This document shows, piece by piece, positions 1 to 6,251 of a DNA stretch of 20,240 bases. This stretch comes from a virus, in the IMG/VR virus record IMGVR_UViG_3300020603_002130, positions 1 to 20,240 of that record. One strand, written 5' to 3'. The position numbers were made by a program, and so were the translations under genes. Each line of letters begins with the position of its first letter. The stretch's first letter is position 1. The notes beneath the pieces are model-generated. The model did no database searches, was not told the origin of the DNA, and was given only the letters and a program-made list of their open reading frames with translations.

Positions 1-1
1 C

Positions 2-130
2 ACACCTGAAGAAGCAGAAGCAGCCAAGGTTGCGCTTGACAAAACACATAAAATTGAACAGGCCTATGAAGCCGAGGACGAGGCTATGATGATACGCCTT
101 ATCAAGGTTCGCAGAGGCCTTTGGACTTAA
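2..130 (+). CDS. C-terminal end of an unknown protein (5' truncated)
   Basis: An open frame runs in from the left edge of the window and ends at TAA 128-130, giving the last 42 residues of a protein. The visible part is rich in Ala and Glu, then mixed basic (it ends RRGLWT), which looks like a helical, charged tail. No motif can be recognised in so short a piece. It lies on the same strand as the genes that follow, 23 bases before the next likely start, so it may share a transcript with them. The start and most of the protein lie outside the window. Confidence 0.55.
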   Translation, partial: TPEEAEAAKVALDKTHKIEQAYEAEDEAMMIRLIKVRRGLWT

Positions 131-153
131 CTCACGCAGAAAGCGAAAACACA

Positions 154-375
154 ATGACATTACCTGACGAGCGATACAGAGCCTTGATTGAAGGAATGCG
201 GCTCATTGAAGATTTGTTAATCCCTCAATCCACACCACGAGTACCTGGTAATATTCGAGAACGAGCTAGGTGGGTTATGCGACATTACCCTTCACAGAAC
301 CAACTAGAAGCAATGGCACAGAAATGCCCTAACATGCTGAACACTAATGATTTTAATGGACGAAAAATTAAATGA
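154..375 (+). CDS. BPSL0761-like small protein
   Basis: This encodes 73 residues. The opening MTLPDERYRALIEG, the middle VPGNIRERARWVMRHYPS and the short C-terminal tail match the pattern I recall for the BPSL0761 family of small proteobacterial and phage proteins (a start like MTxPDERxRAL, then a basic helix ending in RHYPS). The function of that family is not known. I prefer ATG 154 over an in-frame TTG at 121 because the family normally begins with this methionine and because TTG 121 would overlap the previous gene. No clear Shine-Dalgarno sequence precedes it. The 3' end lies close to the next gene's leader. The family assignment is from memory and is moderately secure. Confidence 0.7.
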   Translation: MTLPDERYRALIEGMRLIEDLLIPQSTPRVPGNIRERARWVMRHYPSQNQLEAMAQKCPNMLNTNDFNGRKIK

Positions 376-394
376 AAAAGCCGGAGGCGTGAAC

Positions 395-568
395 ATGGCG
401 ACTCTTACAGTGCAAAAAGATCCTGAGACCGGAGATTTTTTCTTGGAGTTTCCTTCTGATCTACTGGAAAAGGTTGGATGGAAAGTAGGCGATACATTGA
501 AGTGGACTGATCAGGGCAATGGTAGCTGGGAATTGACAAAAGTGGAAGTTACCGGTGAACAAGGCTAA
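395..568 (+). CDS. AbrB/SpoVT-like small protein
   Basis: This encodes 57 residues starting MATLTVQKDPETGDFFLEFP. The layout is a short strand, then FPSDLLEKVGWKVGDTLKW, then a C-terminal strand GSWELTK. This resembles the swapped-hairpin AbrB/SpoVT fold used by antitoxin and transition-state DNA-binding proteins; similar small proteins are common in marine T4-like phages. ATG 395 is chosen because GGAGG lies at 383-387 with a seven-base spacer; an in-frame ATG at 347 would overlap the previous gene and has no such site. Whether this acidic version binds DNA is not shown. It overlaps the start of the downstream exonuclease by 14 bases if that gene begins at GTG 555, which suggests translational coupling. 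Confidence 0.65.
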   Translation: MATLTVQKDPETGDFFLEFPSDLLEKVGWKVGDTLKWTDQGNGSWELTKVEVTGEQG

Positions 569-1127
569 TCCGGGAAATCATATTATGGTTGACTTAGAGA
601 CATTGGGCACCAAACCCAATAGTCTCATGCTTACCATTGGTGCTGTACGTTTTAATCCCTGGTTGGACGATATTGACAATCCATTGGAAAAAATGGACAC
701 ATTTTATCGCCGTGTTAATTTTGAAGGCTATGAAGGTCTTAATCATGTCATTGATGATGCTACATTGGAATGGTGGGGACAGCAAACTGACAAAGTTAAA
801 GAAGAAGCCTTTGCTGAGGATAATCGACACGACATTCGCAATGTGCTAGCAGATTTCCATCGCTGGTGCGGTGGTCTTGATACTATCTGGGCCAATGGTA
901 CAGGATTTGACCTAAACATTCTTGAACACTTTAGCCGAGAGCTCAAACGTGGTGTGGCTTGGAAGTATTGGCAAGCCCGTGATGCTCGTACACTTTATGC
1001 GCTAGTACCAAGGCTTGAACGGCCCAAGGGTGCTGCTCATCATGCACTTTGGGACTGCTGGAGCCAGGTAGTTGGTGTTCAACGAGCCTTTAAAGCCTTA
1101 GGAATTAATGAGCTAATCAATAGATAG
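555..1127 (+). CDS. DEDDh-type 3'-5' exonuclease
   Basis: This encodes 190 residues in the RNase H-like DEDD exonuclease superfamily, close in layout to the Rv2179c-like and T4 DexA groups. The Exo I motif is MVDLETLG, with D13 and E15. The Exo II region is WANGTGFDLNIL around residues 112-123, with its conserved Asp. The Exo III motif is HHALWDCWSQ around residues 162-171, with the His and Asp of the DEDDh type. Such enzymes remove nucleotides from 3' ends using two metal ions; the substrate, DNA or RNA, cannot be told here. GTG 555 has GGAAG at 544-548 in front. ATG 585, preceded by GGGAA at 572-576, is an alternative, but it would shorten the first beta strand to MVDLE. It overlaps the upstream AbrB-like gene and is followed by a 125-base leader. 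Confidence 0.85.
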   Translation: MNKANPGNHIMVDLETLGTKPNSLMLTIGAVRFNPWLDDIDNPLEKMDTFYRRVNFEGYEGLNHVIDDATLEWWGQQTDKVKEEAFAEDNRHDIRNVLADFHRWCGGLDTIWANGTGFDLNILEHFSRELKRGVAWKYWQARDARTLYALVPRLERPKGAAHHALWDCWSQVVGVQRAFKALGINELINR

Positions 1128-1133
1128 TATATT

Positions 1134-1141
1134 CATAAATA
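1134..1141 (+). promoter_or_regulatory. Late-promoter-like motif CATAAATA
   Basis: CATAAATA differs by one base from the T4 late promoter consensus TATAAATA, and T4-like marine phages are reported to use similar NATAAATA boxes. It lies in the intergenic gap behind the exonuclease gene. If used, transcription would begin near 1147 and give a leader of about 106 bases for the QueD-like gene. A single short AT-rich match is weak evidence by itself. Confidence 0.35.
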
Positions 1142-1163
1142 TATGTTGCTAGCACTTACAATA

Positions 1164-1246
1164 CCCGGGATATTTCCGGGAATGGTAGTATCGGTCTTGG
1201 CGTCATCCCGATTAAGAAATTCTGCCGCCATTGCTAATCGATGGAG
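1164..1246 (+). promoter_or_regulatory. Structured leader before the queD-like gene
   Basis: Three short stems can be seen: CCCGG 1164-1168 with CCGGG 1176-1180, ATCGG 1190-1194 with CCGAT 1208-1212, and CCAT 1228-1231 with ATGG 1241-1244. The last one covers part of the GGAG ribosome site at 1243-1246. CGGGAT at 1166-1171 can instead pair with ATCCCG at 1205-1210, which would break both of the first two stems. No known riboswitch consensus, including preQ1, was recognised. Confidence 0.3.
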
Positions 1247-1252
1247 ATAACA

Positions 1253-1780
1253 ATGGCTAAGTTTTATTCTACAAAAACATACGGTAATGAGCGAGGACTC
1301 AGTTGTTGCTTTAGACAATGGCGTGCCACACATAGTCATTGTTCGCTGCTACATGGTTACTCTATTGGTATCCGACTTATGTTTGAATGTACCACACTTG
1401 ATGAAAATCATTGGGGTATGGACTTTGGTGGGCTCAAAGATTTTAAAACCTGGGCAGATCACATGTTTGACCATACCACAATTATTGCCGAAGACGATCC
1501 TTTGCTAGATCGTTTTAAAGAATTAAGTGGTTGGAGTGCTGACTCTAAATTCGACGGCAAGCCAACCTATGTTCAAATGGAGCCTTATCGCAGATTGGGA
1601 GTTTGTGACCTACGAATTGTAGAAGGTGTGGGCTGCGAAATGTTTGCCAAAATGTGCTACGATAAAATGAATTGGTTGCTAAAAAACGGCAATCATCGCT
1701 ATCCGCTGAATTCATCTGTACGTATCAAATCTGCAGAAGTGTTTGAACACGCAGGCAACAGTGCCACCTATGAAGTATAA
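1253..1780 (+). CDS. Divergent 6-pyruvoyl-tetrahydropterin synthase / QueD-like protein
   Basis: This encodes 175 residues with the layout of the PTPS/QueD family: an N-terminal strand, CSLLHGYS (30-37) at the place of the family's CxxxHGH block, GMDFGGLKDF (55-64) at the MDFxxLK block, FDHTTI (72-77) at the LDHxxLN block, and EVFEHAGNSATYEV at the C-terminal Glu-containing strand. Family members make pterins or 6-carboxytetrahydropterin, an intermediate of queuosine and 7-deazaguanine synthesis. Two of the usual three zinc-binding His positions appear changed: Y36 replaces the second His of HGH, and the first His position seems to hold Q22. C30, H34 and H74 are kept. ATG 1253 is supported by GGAG at 1243-1246. 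No other queuosine gene is present in the window, so its pathway is uncertain. Confidence 0.75.
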   Translation: MAKFYSTKTYGNERGLSCCFRQWRATHSHCSLLHGYSIGIRLMFECTTLDENHWGMDFGGLKDFKTWADHMFDHTTIIAEDDPLLDRFKELSGWSADSKFDGKPTYVQMEPYRRLGVCDLRIVEGVGCEMFAKMCYDKMNWLLKNGNHRYPLNSSVRIKSAEVFEHAGNSATYEV

Positions 1781-1782
1781 CA

Positions 1783-2064
1783 ATGAAGCTTATGTACGTC
1801 AAAGATTTCCCGCAGAGTTATAGTCAATATAAAGGCCCTAAACCTAAAAAAGTTTGGGCTTTTCGTGTACCAAATGCTATCAGTCAATTTGAACCGCATA
1901 ATCTTGGAGCAATGCAAGGAATAAAAAAAGAAGTACTAGATCTAATGTTAGATCTTTCAGAAAAGTGGACAGGGTGGGGATTTTTAAATGGACGAGCATG
2001 GTTGCTTTTTCAACTGAAAAATGATGCAATGTATGCTAAAATAGCGTTGGGAAATGGAAGATAA
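1783..2064 (+). CDS. Unknown small phage protein
   Basis: This encodes 93 residues, starting two bases after the QueD-like stop codon. The protein opens with a basic, aromatic segment (KGPKPKKVWAFRVP) followed by a helical region and a GWGFLNGRAWLLFQL strand-like segment. I recognise no family. An in-frame ATG at 1792 is a possible later start, as neither start has a good Shine-Dalgarno sequence; close spacing to the upstream gene suggests coupling. Its last 11 bases overlap the next gene. The length, coding strand and tight packing support it as real. Confidence 0.55.
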   Translation: MKLMYVKDFPQSYSQYKGPKPKKVWAFRVPNAISQFEPHNLGAMQGIKKEVLDLMLDLSEKWTGWGFLNGRAWLLFQLKNDAMYAKIALGNGR

Positions 2065-2260
2065 AATCAAAAAGTGGTTAAGCAACAAAATCAAGGAGGA
2101 AAATCCACCTAAACCCTTAATTGTGAGCACACGACATGACACAGAATACCTAAATCGGCTAACTAAGAAAGAAGTCATTGCTTATGCTAGAAGTTGCGGA
2201 ATTGGATTCAATTCACGTAAGAAAAAGCAAGAGTTAATTGACATTATTTTGAGGTCTTAA
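2054..2260 (+). CDS. Small SAP/HeH-like protein
   Basis: This encodes 68 residues. The C-terminal half, LTKKEVIAYARSCGIG followed by NSRKKKQELIDIIL (about residues 36-67), has the helix-extended-helix pattern of SAP, HeH and Rho N-terminal type domains: a helix starting with LTKxE, a short turn with a Gly, then a lysine-rich second helix starting S/RxxK. These small domains usually bind DNA or RNA. The N-terminal half is lysine-rich and likely flexible. The gene begins inside the end of the upstream gene and ends two bases before the Fe-S carrier gene, so it probably sits in one operon with both. The nucleic-acid role is inferred from the pattern only. Confidence 0.6.
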   Translation: MEDKIKKWLSNKIKEENPPKPLIVSTRHDTEYLNRLTKKEVIAYARSCGIGFNSRKKKQELIDIILRS

Positions 2261-2262
2261 TC

Positions 2263-2586
2263 ATGATAGAAATTACTGAATCAGCCAAAACTAAAATTTG
2301 CGGTCTATTGCTAGAAGAAAACAATCCTAAATTGAATCTCCGCACCTTTGTACAAGGTGGAGGGTGCAGTGGTATGAGTTACGGTTTTACCTTTGACGAA
2401 GAACAAAATGAAGATGACTATGAATTAAATTTTGGTACCTTCAAAGTGCTAGTTGACTCATTGAGTATGCAGTACCTGGAGGGTTCAGTGATTGATTTCA
2501 AGGAGGATCTTGAAGGTGCAAGGTTTGCAATTACAAATCCCAATGCACAATCCAGCTGCGGTTGCGGCAACAGTTTTTCTCCGTAA
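2263..2586 (+). CDS. A-type Fe-S cluster carrier (ErpA/IscA/SufA-like)
   Basis: This encodes 107 residues, close to the usual 105-120 for the family. The three cluster-binding cysteines are in place: C35 in GGGCSGMSYGF and C99 and C101 in SSCGCGNSF near the C terminus. The middle segment KVLVDSLSMQYLEGSVIDF fits the family's LVDxxSxxYLxGxxIDY block, and GARFAITNPNA the GFxIxNPNA block. A-type carriers receive 2Fe-2S or 4Fe-4S clusters from the scaffold and pass them to target apoproteins in the cytoplasm. ATG 2263 has GAGG at 2251-2254. The NPNA signature favours an ErpA/IscA-type assignment, but I cannot choose between paralogs. No phage Fe-S target protein is visible in the window. Confidence 0.93.
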   Translation: MIEITESAKTKICGLLLEENNPKLNLRTFVQGGGCSGMSYGFTFDEEQNEDDYELNFGTFKVLVDSLSMQYLEGSVIDFKEDLEGARFAITNPNAQSSCGCGNSFSP

Positions 2587-2600
2587 AGCAAATAAAAATT

Positions 2601-2831
2601 ATGGGCACAGAATACCTGTCAATGACTTTTGAACAGCTAATGGAACGGCAGCGTTTTATTTCTAAAAAATACAATGCTGCTTTGGCTGGTAAAAGCAGCC
2701 CAGCAACACTTAATCAATTGCTTTTGCACATGGAAGAAATCAGGCAGGCCATGTGGGAACTGGGTTACAGGCAACAGTTTGAATTAGCTGCAAAGAAAGA
2801 AGATCCATTTGGTGATAGCATTGTCAACTAA
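2601..2831 (+). CDS. Unknown helical phage protein
   Basis: This encodes 76 residues from ATG 2601. It is predicted by eye to be nearly all helix: TFEQLMERQRFISKKYNAAL, a short SSPATL turn, then LLLHMEEIRQAMWELGYRQQF, and an acidic tail. That pattern suggests a helical hairpin that could dimerise. I do not recognise a named family. A TTG at 2562 would extend the frame back into the Fe-S carrier gene, but ATG 2601 sits just past that stop and needs no overlap. Its end is one base before the ATG of the polymerase fragment. Confidence 0.55.
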   Translation: MGTEYLSMTFEQLMERQRFISKKYNAALAGKSSPATLNQLLLHMEEIRQAMWELGYRQQFELAAKKEDPFGDSIVN

Positions 2832-2832
2832 T

Positions 2833-3309
2833 ATGCCAACAACTGGTATAAAAGAACAAGACTTGATAGAATTGCTTTATCAAGACAAGTCTGGTTCTTT
2901 AACTGTAAAGAATTTAGATTTGGCAAATTATTTTGCTGGCTGTGCAAATTTAGGACAGCCGCCTGTGTTCAGAAATGAAACATTACCTGACAGTGTGGAA
3001 AAAGCTGTTGGTCAATGGCACATGCCTGATCGATATCAACAACTAGACCTTGATTTGTACTTTGCTCAACGGGTCAACAGTGTTGTTGAAGCTGAAAGAG
3101 TTGCATTGGAATTGGCATTGTTTAGAGAACGCAATATGGAGCAGTTACTGAAATTTATGATTTATTTGGTAGATACTATGAAAGAAAATAACATTATTTG
3201 GGGAGTTGGACGAGGTAGTTCGGTTAGCTCTTTTTTGCTATTCTTGGTCGGACTGCACTCGATTAATCCAATTAAGTATGAACTAGATATTAAGGAGTTT
3301 ATTCGATGA
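2833..3309 (+). CDS. Fragment resembling DNA polymerase III alpha (C-family) active-site edge
   Basis: This encodes 158 residues. The C-terminal 70 resemble the DnaE palm region: a helix with many charged residues (VVEAERVALELALFRERN), a hydrophobic helix (LLKFMIYLVDTM), then GVGRGSSVSSFLLFLVGL (about 124-141) and NPIKYELDIKEFIR. In E. coli DnaE the matching piece reads GPGRGSGAGSLVAYAL followed by DPLEFDLLFERFLNPE. The phage protein stops exactly where DnaE continues into its catalytic PDFDxDF segment, so the polymerase aspartates are absent and it cannot polymerise alone. No PHP domain is visible. Small proteins like this recur in marine T4-like phages; the role is unknown. ATG 2833 is assumed; TTG 2821 is an alternative. 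It overlaps the next gene by ATGA. Confidence 0.7.
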   Translation: MPTTGIKEQDLIELLYQDKSGSLTVKNLDLANYFAGCANLGQPPVFRNETLPDSVEKAVGQWHMPDRYQQLDLDLYFAQRVNSVVEAERVALELALFRERNMEQLLKFMIYLVDTMKENNIIWGVGRGSSVSSFLLFLVGLHSINPIKYELDIKEFIR

Positions 3310-3758
3310 GTAAAATTTCAAGACACAAAACTCACCTTGGCAAAGAATTTAATATGAGTGCTTTCATTGAAAAAAATGGTGATGTTCGAGCCATTGGTAA
3401 TGTATCAATGAATGCCCGCGGAGATATTATTAATAAGCGTACCGGTAAGGTAGAATTACCTGCCAATAAAATTGCCCAGGCAGCGGCAAATTTGTCCGCC
3501 ACCGAGAATAAAACGGTCAGTTTAAAGGCAGATAAAACTATCACACCGGTTAAAAGAGATGCGCCGTCGCCGGATGCAGTTATTAAGCCTGCAGAGCAAC
3601 CAGTAACAAAAAAAGAAGCCGTAACGCAGCCAACTGTTGTGAATTCAAGAAAAATTAACACACCCGAAGGATCTGCAACTGAATACGAATACAGCGATGG
3701 TAGTATGCGCGTAGAATTAGACCCTCTTAATCCGAGACTTGATCCAAAGGAAATTTAA
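3306..3758 (+). CDS. Unknown protein with disordered middle
   Basis: This encodes 150 residues; the start overlaps the previous stop in ATGA (3306-3309), and AAGGAG lies at about 3292-3297, so coupling and independent initiation are both likely. The N-terminal 55 residues are compact and basic (HLGKEFNMSAFIEKNGDV, then NVSMNARGDIINKRTGKVEL). Residues of about 56-115 are rich in Ala, Thr, Pro, Lys and Val and look unstructured. The C terminus (TEYEYSDGSMRVELDPLN) is acidic and strand-like. I recall the N-terminal pattern in other marine T4-like phages but know no function. The disordered linker suggests a two-part scaffold or binding protein, which is inference. Confidence 0.6.
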   Translation: MSKISRHKTHLGKEFNMSAFIEKNGDVRAIGNVSMNARGDIINKRTGKVELPANKIAQAAANLSATENKTVSLKADKTITPVKRDAPSPDAVIKPAEQPVTKKEAVTQPTVVNSRKINTPEGSATEYEYSDGSMRVELDPLNPRLDPKEI

Positions 3759-3759
3759 A

Positions 3760-4077
3760 ATGTTGAATCAAATGATTCGTCCACTGAGAAAACGAGTCCT
3801 AGCAGAGCTGCTGGGACTTGATGAGAAAAAAACATCCGGTGGTATTGTTTTAAAAGCTTCCGACGGCAAAGAGCATGCTATTCGTGCCCGCTGGGCACGA
3901 GTTAGGCTGGTTGGTAAAGATATTGATTGGGTTAAGCCAGGGCAATATGTCTTAGTGTCGCATGGTCGTTGGAGCCGTCAGTTTGAATGTGAACACAACG
4001 GCGAAAAACTAAAGTTAGTTCATTTGGACAACAAAGAAGTACTTTTGGTCAGTGACGAAGAACCTGCCGACATCTAA
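3760..4077 (+). CDS. GroES-like co-chaperonin (Cpn10 fold, gp31-type role)
   Basis: This encodes 105 residues. It opens MLNQMIRPLRKRVL, matching the IRPLxDRV start of GroES. KKTSGGIVLK (30-39) corresponds to the mobile loop that contacts GroEL (GroES KSAGGIVL), and VKPGQYVLVSHG to the VKVGDIVIF strand. KEVLLVSDE matches the EEVLIMSE strand near the end of GroES. GroES-like proteins cap the GroEL chamber in the cytoplasm; T4 gp31 does this for capsid protein folding, and is of similar length (111). ATG 3760 is chosen because AAGGAAA lies just upstream (about 3747-3752). No GroEL gene is in the window, so the host chaperonin would be its partner. Confidence 0.88.
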   Translation: MLNQMIRPLRKRVLAELLGLDEKKTSGGIVLKASDGKEHAIRARWARVRLVGKDIDWVKPGQYVLVSHGRWSRQFECEHNGEKLKLVHLDNKEVLLVSDEEPADI

Positions 4078-4117
4078 TTAGATATTTAAACCTCTTTAGA
4101 AAAATCAAGGAAACATT

Positions 4118-4351
4118 TTGCAAGAAGTCTACTTAGACACAGTTCTTAATGAAATTCGAAAACTTGGTTACAATGCCACAGATCCCCGAATGGATGGATT
4201 TTACAACTGGGGACAAAAACAAAAGCTTTATGAAATCCTTTGGGAAACACAGCGACAGTTAAAAAAGTGTTCGTTGTTCTCCGTTGAAGAAGCATGGTTA
4301 AACGAACGAAGGCAAGATAAAATGTTAAACATATTACAAGGACATAGATGA
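4118..4351 (+). CDS. Unknown small phage protein with TTG start
   Basis: This encodes 77 residues. The start is TTG 4118, behind AAGG at 4107-4110 with a seven-base spacer; no upstream in-frame ATG exists in the gap after the GroES-like gene. The protein is charged and probably helical: LDTVLNEIRKLGYNATDPRMD, then a segment rich in Gln, Lys and Tyr (GQKQKLYEILWETQRQLKK), then EEAWLNERRQDKML. It contains one Cys. No family is recognised. The 40-base gap before it holds the AT-rich palindrome ATCTAATTAGAT (4072-4083). Confidence 0.55.
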   Translation: MQEVYLDTVLNEIRKLGYNATDPRMDGFYNWGQKQKLYEILWETQRQLKKCSLFSVEEAWLNERRQDKMLNILQGHR

Positions 4352-4355
4352 CTAT

Positions 4356-4559
4356 ATGACATCGATTACATTGACACGTAAACAAATTGAACAGATAAGT
4401 GAAATTGCCAAACGTTTTTCTGACACTAATAGTTTTAACATCAAAGTCGAAGGCACTAGTGATAACACCGGTGGTATTGGGCCAGTTGTAGCTGTTTGCA
4501 TTGACTTATTTGAAAAACACGACACTCGTATCGACATCACTGATATTGGCGTTTGGTGA
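4356..4559 (+). CDS. Unknown small phage protein
   Basis: This encodes 67 residues that start MTSITLTRKQIEQISEIAKRF, a helix, and continue with a strand-rich part (NSFNIKVEG, GPVVAVCIDLFEKHDTRIDI). That makes a compact alpha-plus-beta fold likely. The function is unknown. The ATG follows the previous stop by four bases. A possible AAGGAC lies 12 bases upstream, farther than ideal. It is the last gene before a strong promoter-like sequence in front of the clamp loader. Confidence 0.55.
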   Translation: MTSITLTRKQIEQISEIAKRFSDTNSFNIKVEGTSDNTGGIGPVVAVCIDLFEKHDTRIDITDIGVW

Positions 4560-4568
4560 ATCCAACTC

Positions 4569-4597
4569 TTGACTGTTCGCCATTGATATCATATACT
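4569..4597 (+). promoter_or_regulatory. Sigma70-type promoter for the clamp-loader gene
   Basis: TTGACT (4569-4574) and TATACT (4592-4597) are separated by 17 bases. A TATAAT also overlaps it at 4597-4602, but with a 22-base spacer. Transcription would start near 4604, leaving a leader of about 32 bases with AAGG at 4625-4628 before ATG 4636. This looks like an early promoter read by host RNA polymerase. Confidence 0.75.
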
Positions 4598-4635
4598 ATA
4601 ATATTAATAATAGGTGTCATTCAAAAGGATAAGTT

Positions 4636-5562
4636 ATGAAGCAATTATGGGTCGAAGCCTATAGGCCCAAAACAGTAAATGATTATGTATGGATTGATCG
4701 CGATCAAAAGCATATGGTCGAAACTTGGATTGACCAAAAGTACATTCCTCATTTGCTGTTAGCAGGTCCACCAGGTTCAGGTAAGACTACACTTGCTAAG
4801 GTATTGGAACGCGAACTTGGTGTTGATCCAGCCGAGTTCATACACATCAACGCAAGTCGCGACAACGGCGTAGACTTTTTGCGTAACAAAATAAACAACT
4901 TTTGCTCTACTATGTCCATGGGGCCATTTAAGATCGTGCTGTTAGACGAGGCCGACTACATTACTCCCCCAGCACAGGGTATCTTGCGTGGTATGCTGGA
5001 ACAATATCATGAAGGTGTGCGATTCATCTTTACCTGCAACTATCCCAATAAGATTATTCCAGCTTTGCATAGCAGACTGCAATTTATTTCATTTAAAAGA
5101 CTTGATGAAACAGAGTTTACTCGCAGATTGGCAGAAATTTTAGTAGCTGAGAAAGTTGAGCTTGAAGCCGAAACCCTTCAGCTTTATGTCAAGGCCTGTT
5201 ATCCAGATCTACGCAAGGCAATCAACACAGTGCAACTGCGTAGCACTACAGGAACCTTGTTGCCACCTCAAGCAGATGACACTTCTACAGATTGGCGACT
5301 GGGTATGGTGGATCTGTTTAGGCAGGGTCGTATTAGGGAAGCCAGAAACCTAATCATCAGTCAAATCACTCTCGAAGAGTATGATGACATGTATCGGTTT
5401 ATGTACAGAAATCTAGACCTCTGGGGCGCAGATGAAAACACACAGGATCAGGCATTGTTGATGATTCGCAAGGGCATGGTAAATCACAGCCTGGCAGCAG
5501 ATCCAGAGATCAATCTAAGCGCAACCTTTGTTGAGCTCGAAAGAGTTCGCCGAGGCGAGTAA
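4636..5562 (+). CDS. 44: Clamp-loader ATPase subunit (T4 gp44-like, AAA+)
   Basis: This encodes 308 residues, near the 319 of T4 gp44. It opens LWVEAYRPKTVNDYV, the RFC-box type start. Walker A is GPPGSGKT (44-51), Walker B is VLLDEADY with DEAD at 104-107, sensor I is in TCNY (133-136), and the SRC-like arginine-finger motif is LHSRLQ (144-149). The C-terminal part is helical, as in clamp-loader collar domains. With its small partner (gp62 in T4) the complex uses ATP to open the sliding clamp and load it on primed DNA. No gp62, gp45 or gp43 is visible next to it: the gene behind it is an oxygenase, so the usual T4 order is broken here. The promoter and AAGG site upstream are strong. Confidence 0.93.
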   Translation: MKQLWVEAYRPKTVNDYVWIDRDQKHMVETWIDQKYIPHLLLAGPPGSGKTTLAKVLERELGVDPAEFIHINASRDNGVDFLRNKINNFCSTMSMGPFKIVLLDEADYITPPAQGILRGMLEQYHEGVRFIFTCNYPNKIIPALHSRLQFISFKRLDETEFTRRLAEILVAEKVELEAETLQLYVKACYPDLRKAINTVQLRSTTGTLLPPQADDTSTDWRLGMVDLFRQGRIREARNLIISQITLEEYDDMYRFMYRNLDLWGADENTQDQALLMIRKGMVNHSLAADPEINLSATFVELERVRRGE

Positions 5563-5564
5563 AA

Positions 5565-6251
5565 ATGATTTTTGTAAATCGAGATGTTATTCCAGGATTA
5601 GTTGAACCAACTGGATTAACCATTGACATCAACAGACTCACACAGGAAATTGATGCGTTACAGTCAACACACGGCTTCGATAGTAAAAGCATGGAACACA
5701 CTGTTGATGGCCAAAAAACCTTTAATCTCAATCATCCTGAAAAACTTCCTAGCGATATCAAAACAACCAAAGAACTGTTTGTTAGTGCATTATGCCGAGG
5801 AGAAAATGAGATTCAACAACTATTCAATTTATCCACCAAAGACTTTACACAATTCAACGAAGCTGTAACAAAGGGGTATCTCTGGGAAGTGATTTGTGCA
5901 GTCACGGATTGGCACAATGCCAATAACTCACATCTTGGCAAGATTAGTAGAATACATTGTGCATATTTAGGGCCAGGTGCAGGCTTTCAGTTGCACAAAG
6001 ATTTGCATACCACATTACGATATCATATTGCACTGGCCACAAACAAATTTTGTACAATAGTAACAGTCAGTGATCTAGATAGCAATGAGGCATATACCAC
6101 GCATATTCCAGCCGACGGTAAAGTTTGGCTTCTAGACACGCGAGTATGGCATACTGCATTAAATCTTGTTCCAACAATGCTGTCGCGACAACGGCGTAGA
6201 CTTTTAATGCTGCCAGCAATTCGCGGACACTTAATTTTTAGTGTCACGTAA
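5565..6251 (+). CDS. 2-oxoglutarate/Fe(II) oxygenase, aspartyl/asparaginyl beta-hydroxylase-like
   Basis: This encodes 228 residues, starting two bases after the clamp-loader stop. The C-terminal half matches the double-stranded beta-helix of this family: CAYLGPGAGFQLHKD with the iron ligands H144 and D146 (HxD), LRYHIALATN (R152), then GKVWLLDTRVWHTALN with the distal ligand H196, and an arginine-rich strand RRRLLML (210-216) that can bind 2-oxoglutarate. Relatives hydroxylate protein side chains or small molecules; the substrate cannot be read from sequence. The first 120 residues are not recognised and may hold a substrate domain. The gene shares the clamp-loader operon and ends in a palindromic terminator. 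Its place next to the clamp loader could point to a role in replication, but this is only a guess. Confidence 0.8.
   Translation: MIFVNRDVIPGLVEPTGLTIDINRLTQEIDALQSTHGFDSKSMEHTVDGQKTFNLNHPEKLPSDIKTTKELFVSALCRGENEIQQLFNLSTKDFTQFNEAVTKGYLWEVICAVTDWHNANNSHLGKISRIHCAYLGPGAGFQLHKDLHTTLRYHIALATNKFCTIVTVSDLDSNEAYTTHIPADGKVWLLDTRVWHTALNLVPTMLSRQRRRLLMLPAIRGHLIFSVT

Noticed and set aside
1128-1252. Possible tRNA in the gap with several short stems.
   Set aside because: No acceptor stem, T-loop (GTTCRA) or anticodon arm in the right spacing was found.
2238-2266. TTGACA with CATGAT 17-18 bases later, a possible promoter for the Fe-S carrier gene.
   Set aside because: The -10 match is poor, and the start would fall inside the coding sequence after ATG 2263.
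4072-4083. Palindrome ATCTAATTAGAT after the GroES-like gene, a possible terminator.
   Set aside because: It is short and A+T-rich, with no T-tract, and overlaps the stop codon; chance is the simpler explanation.
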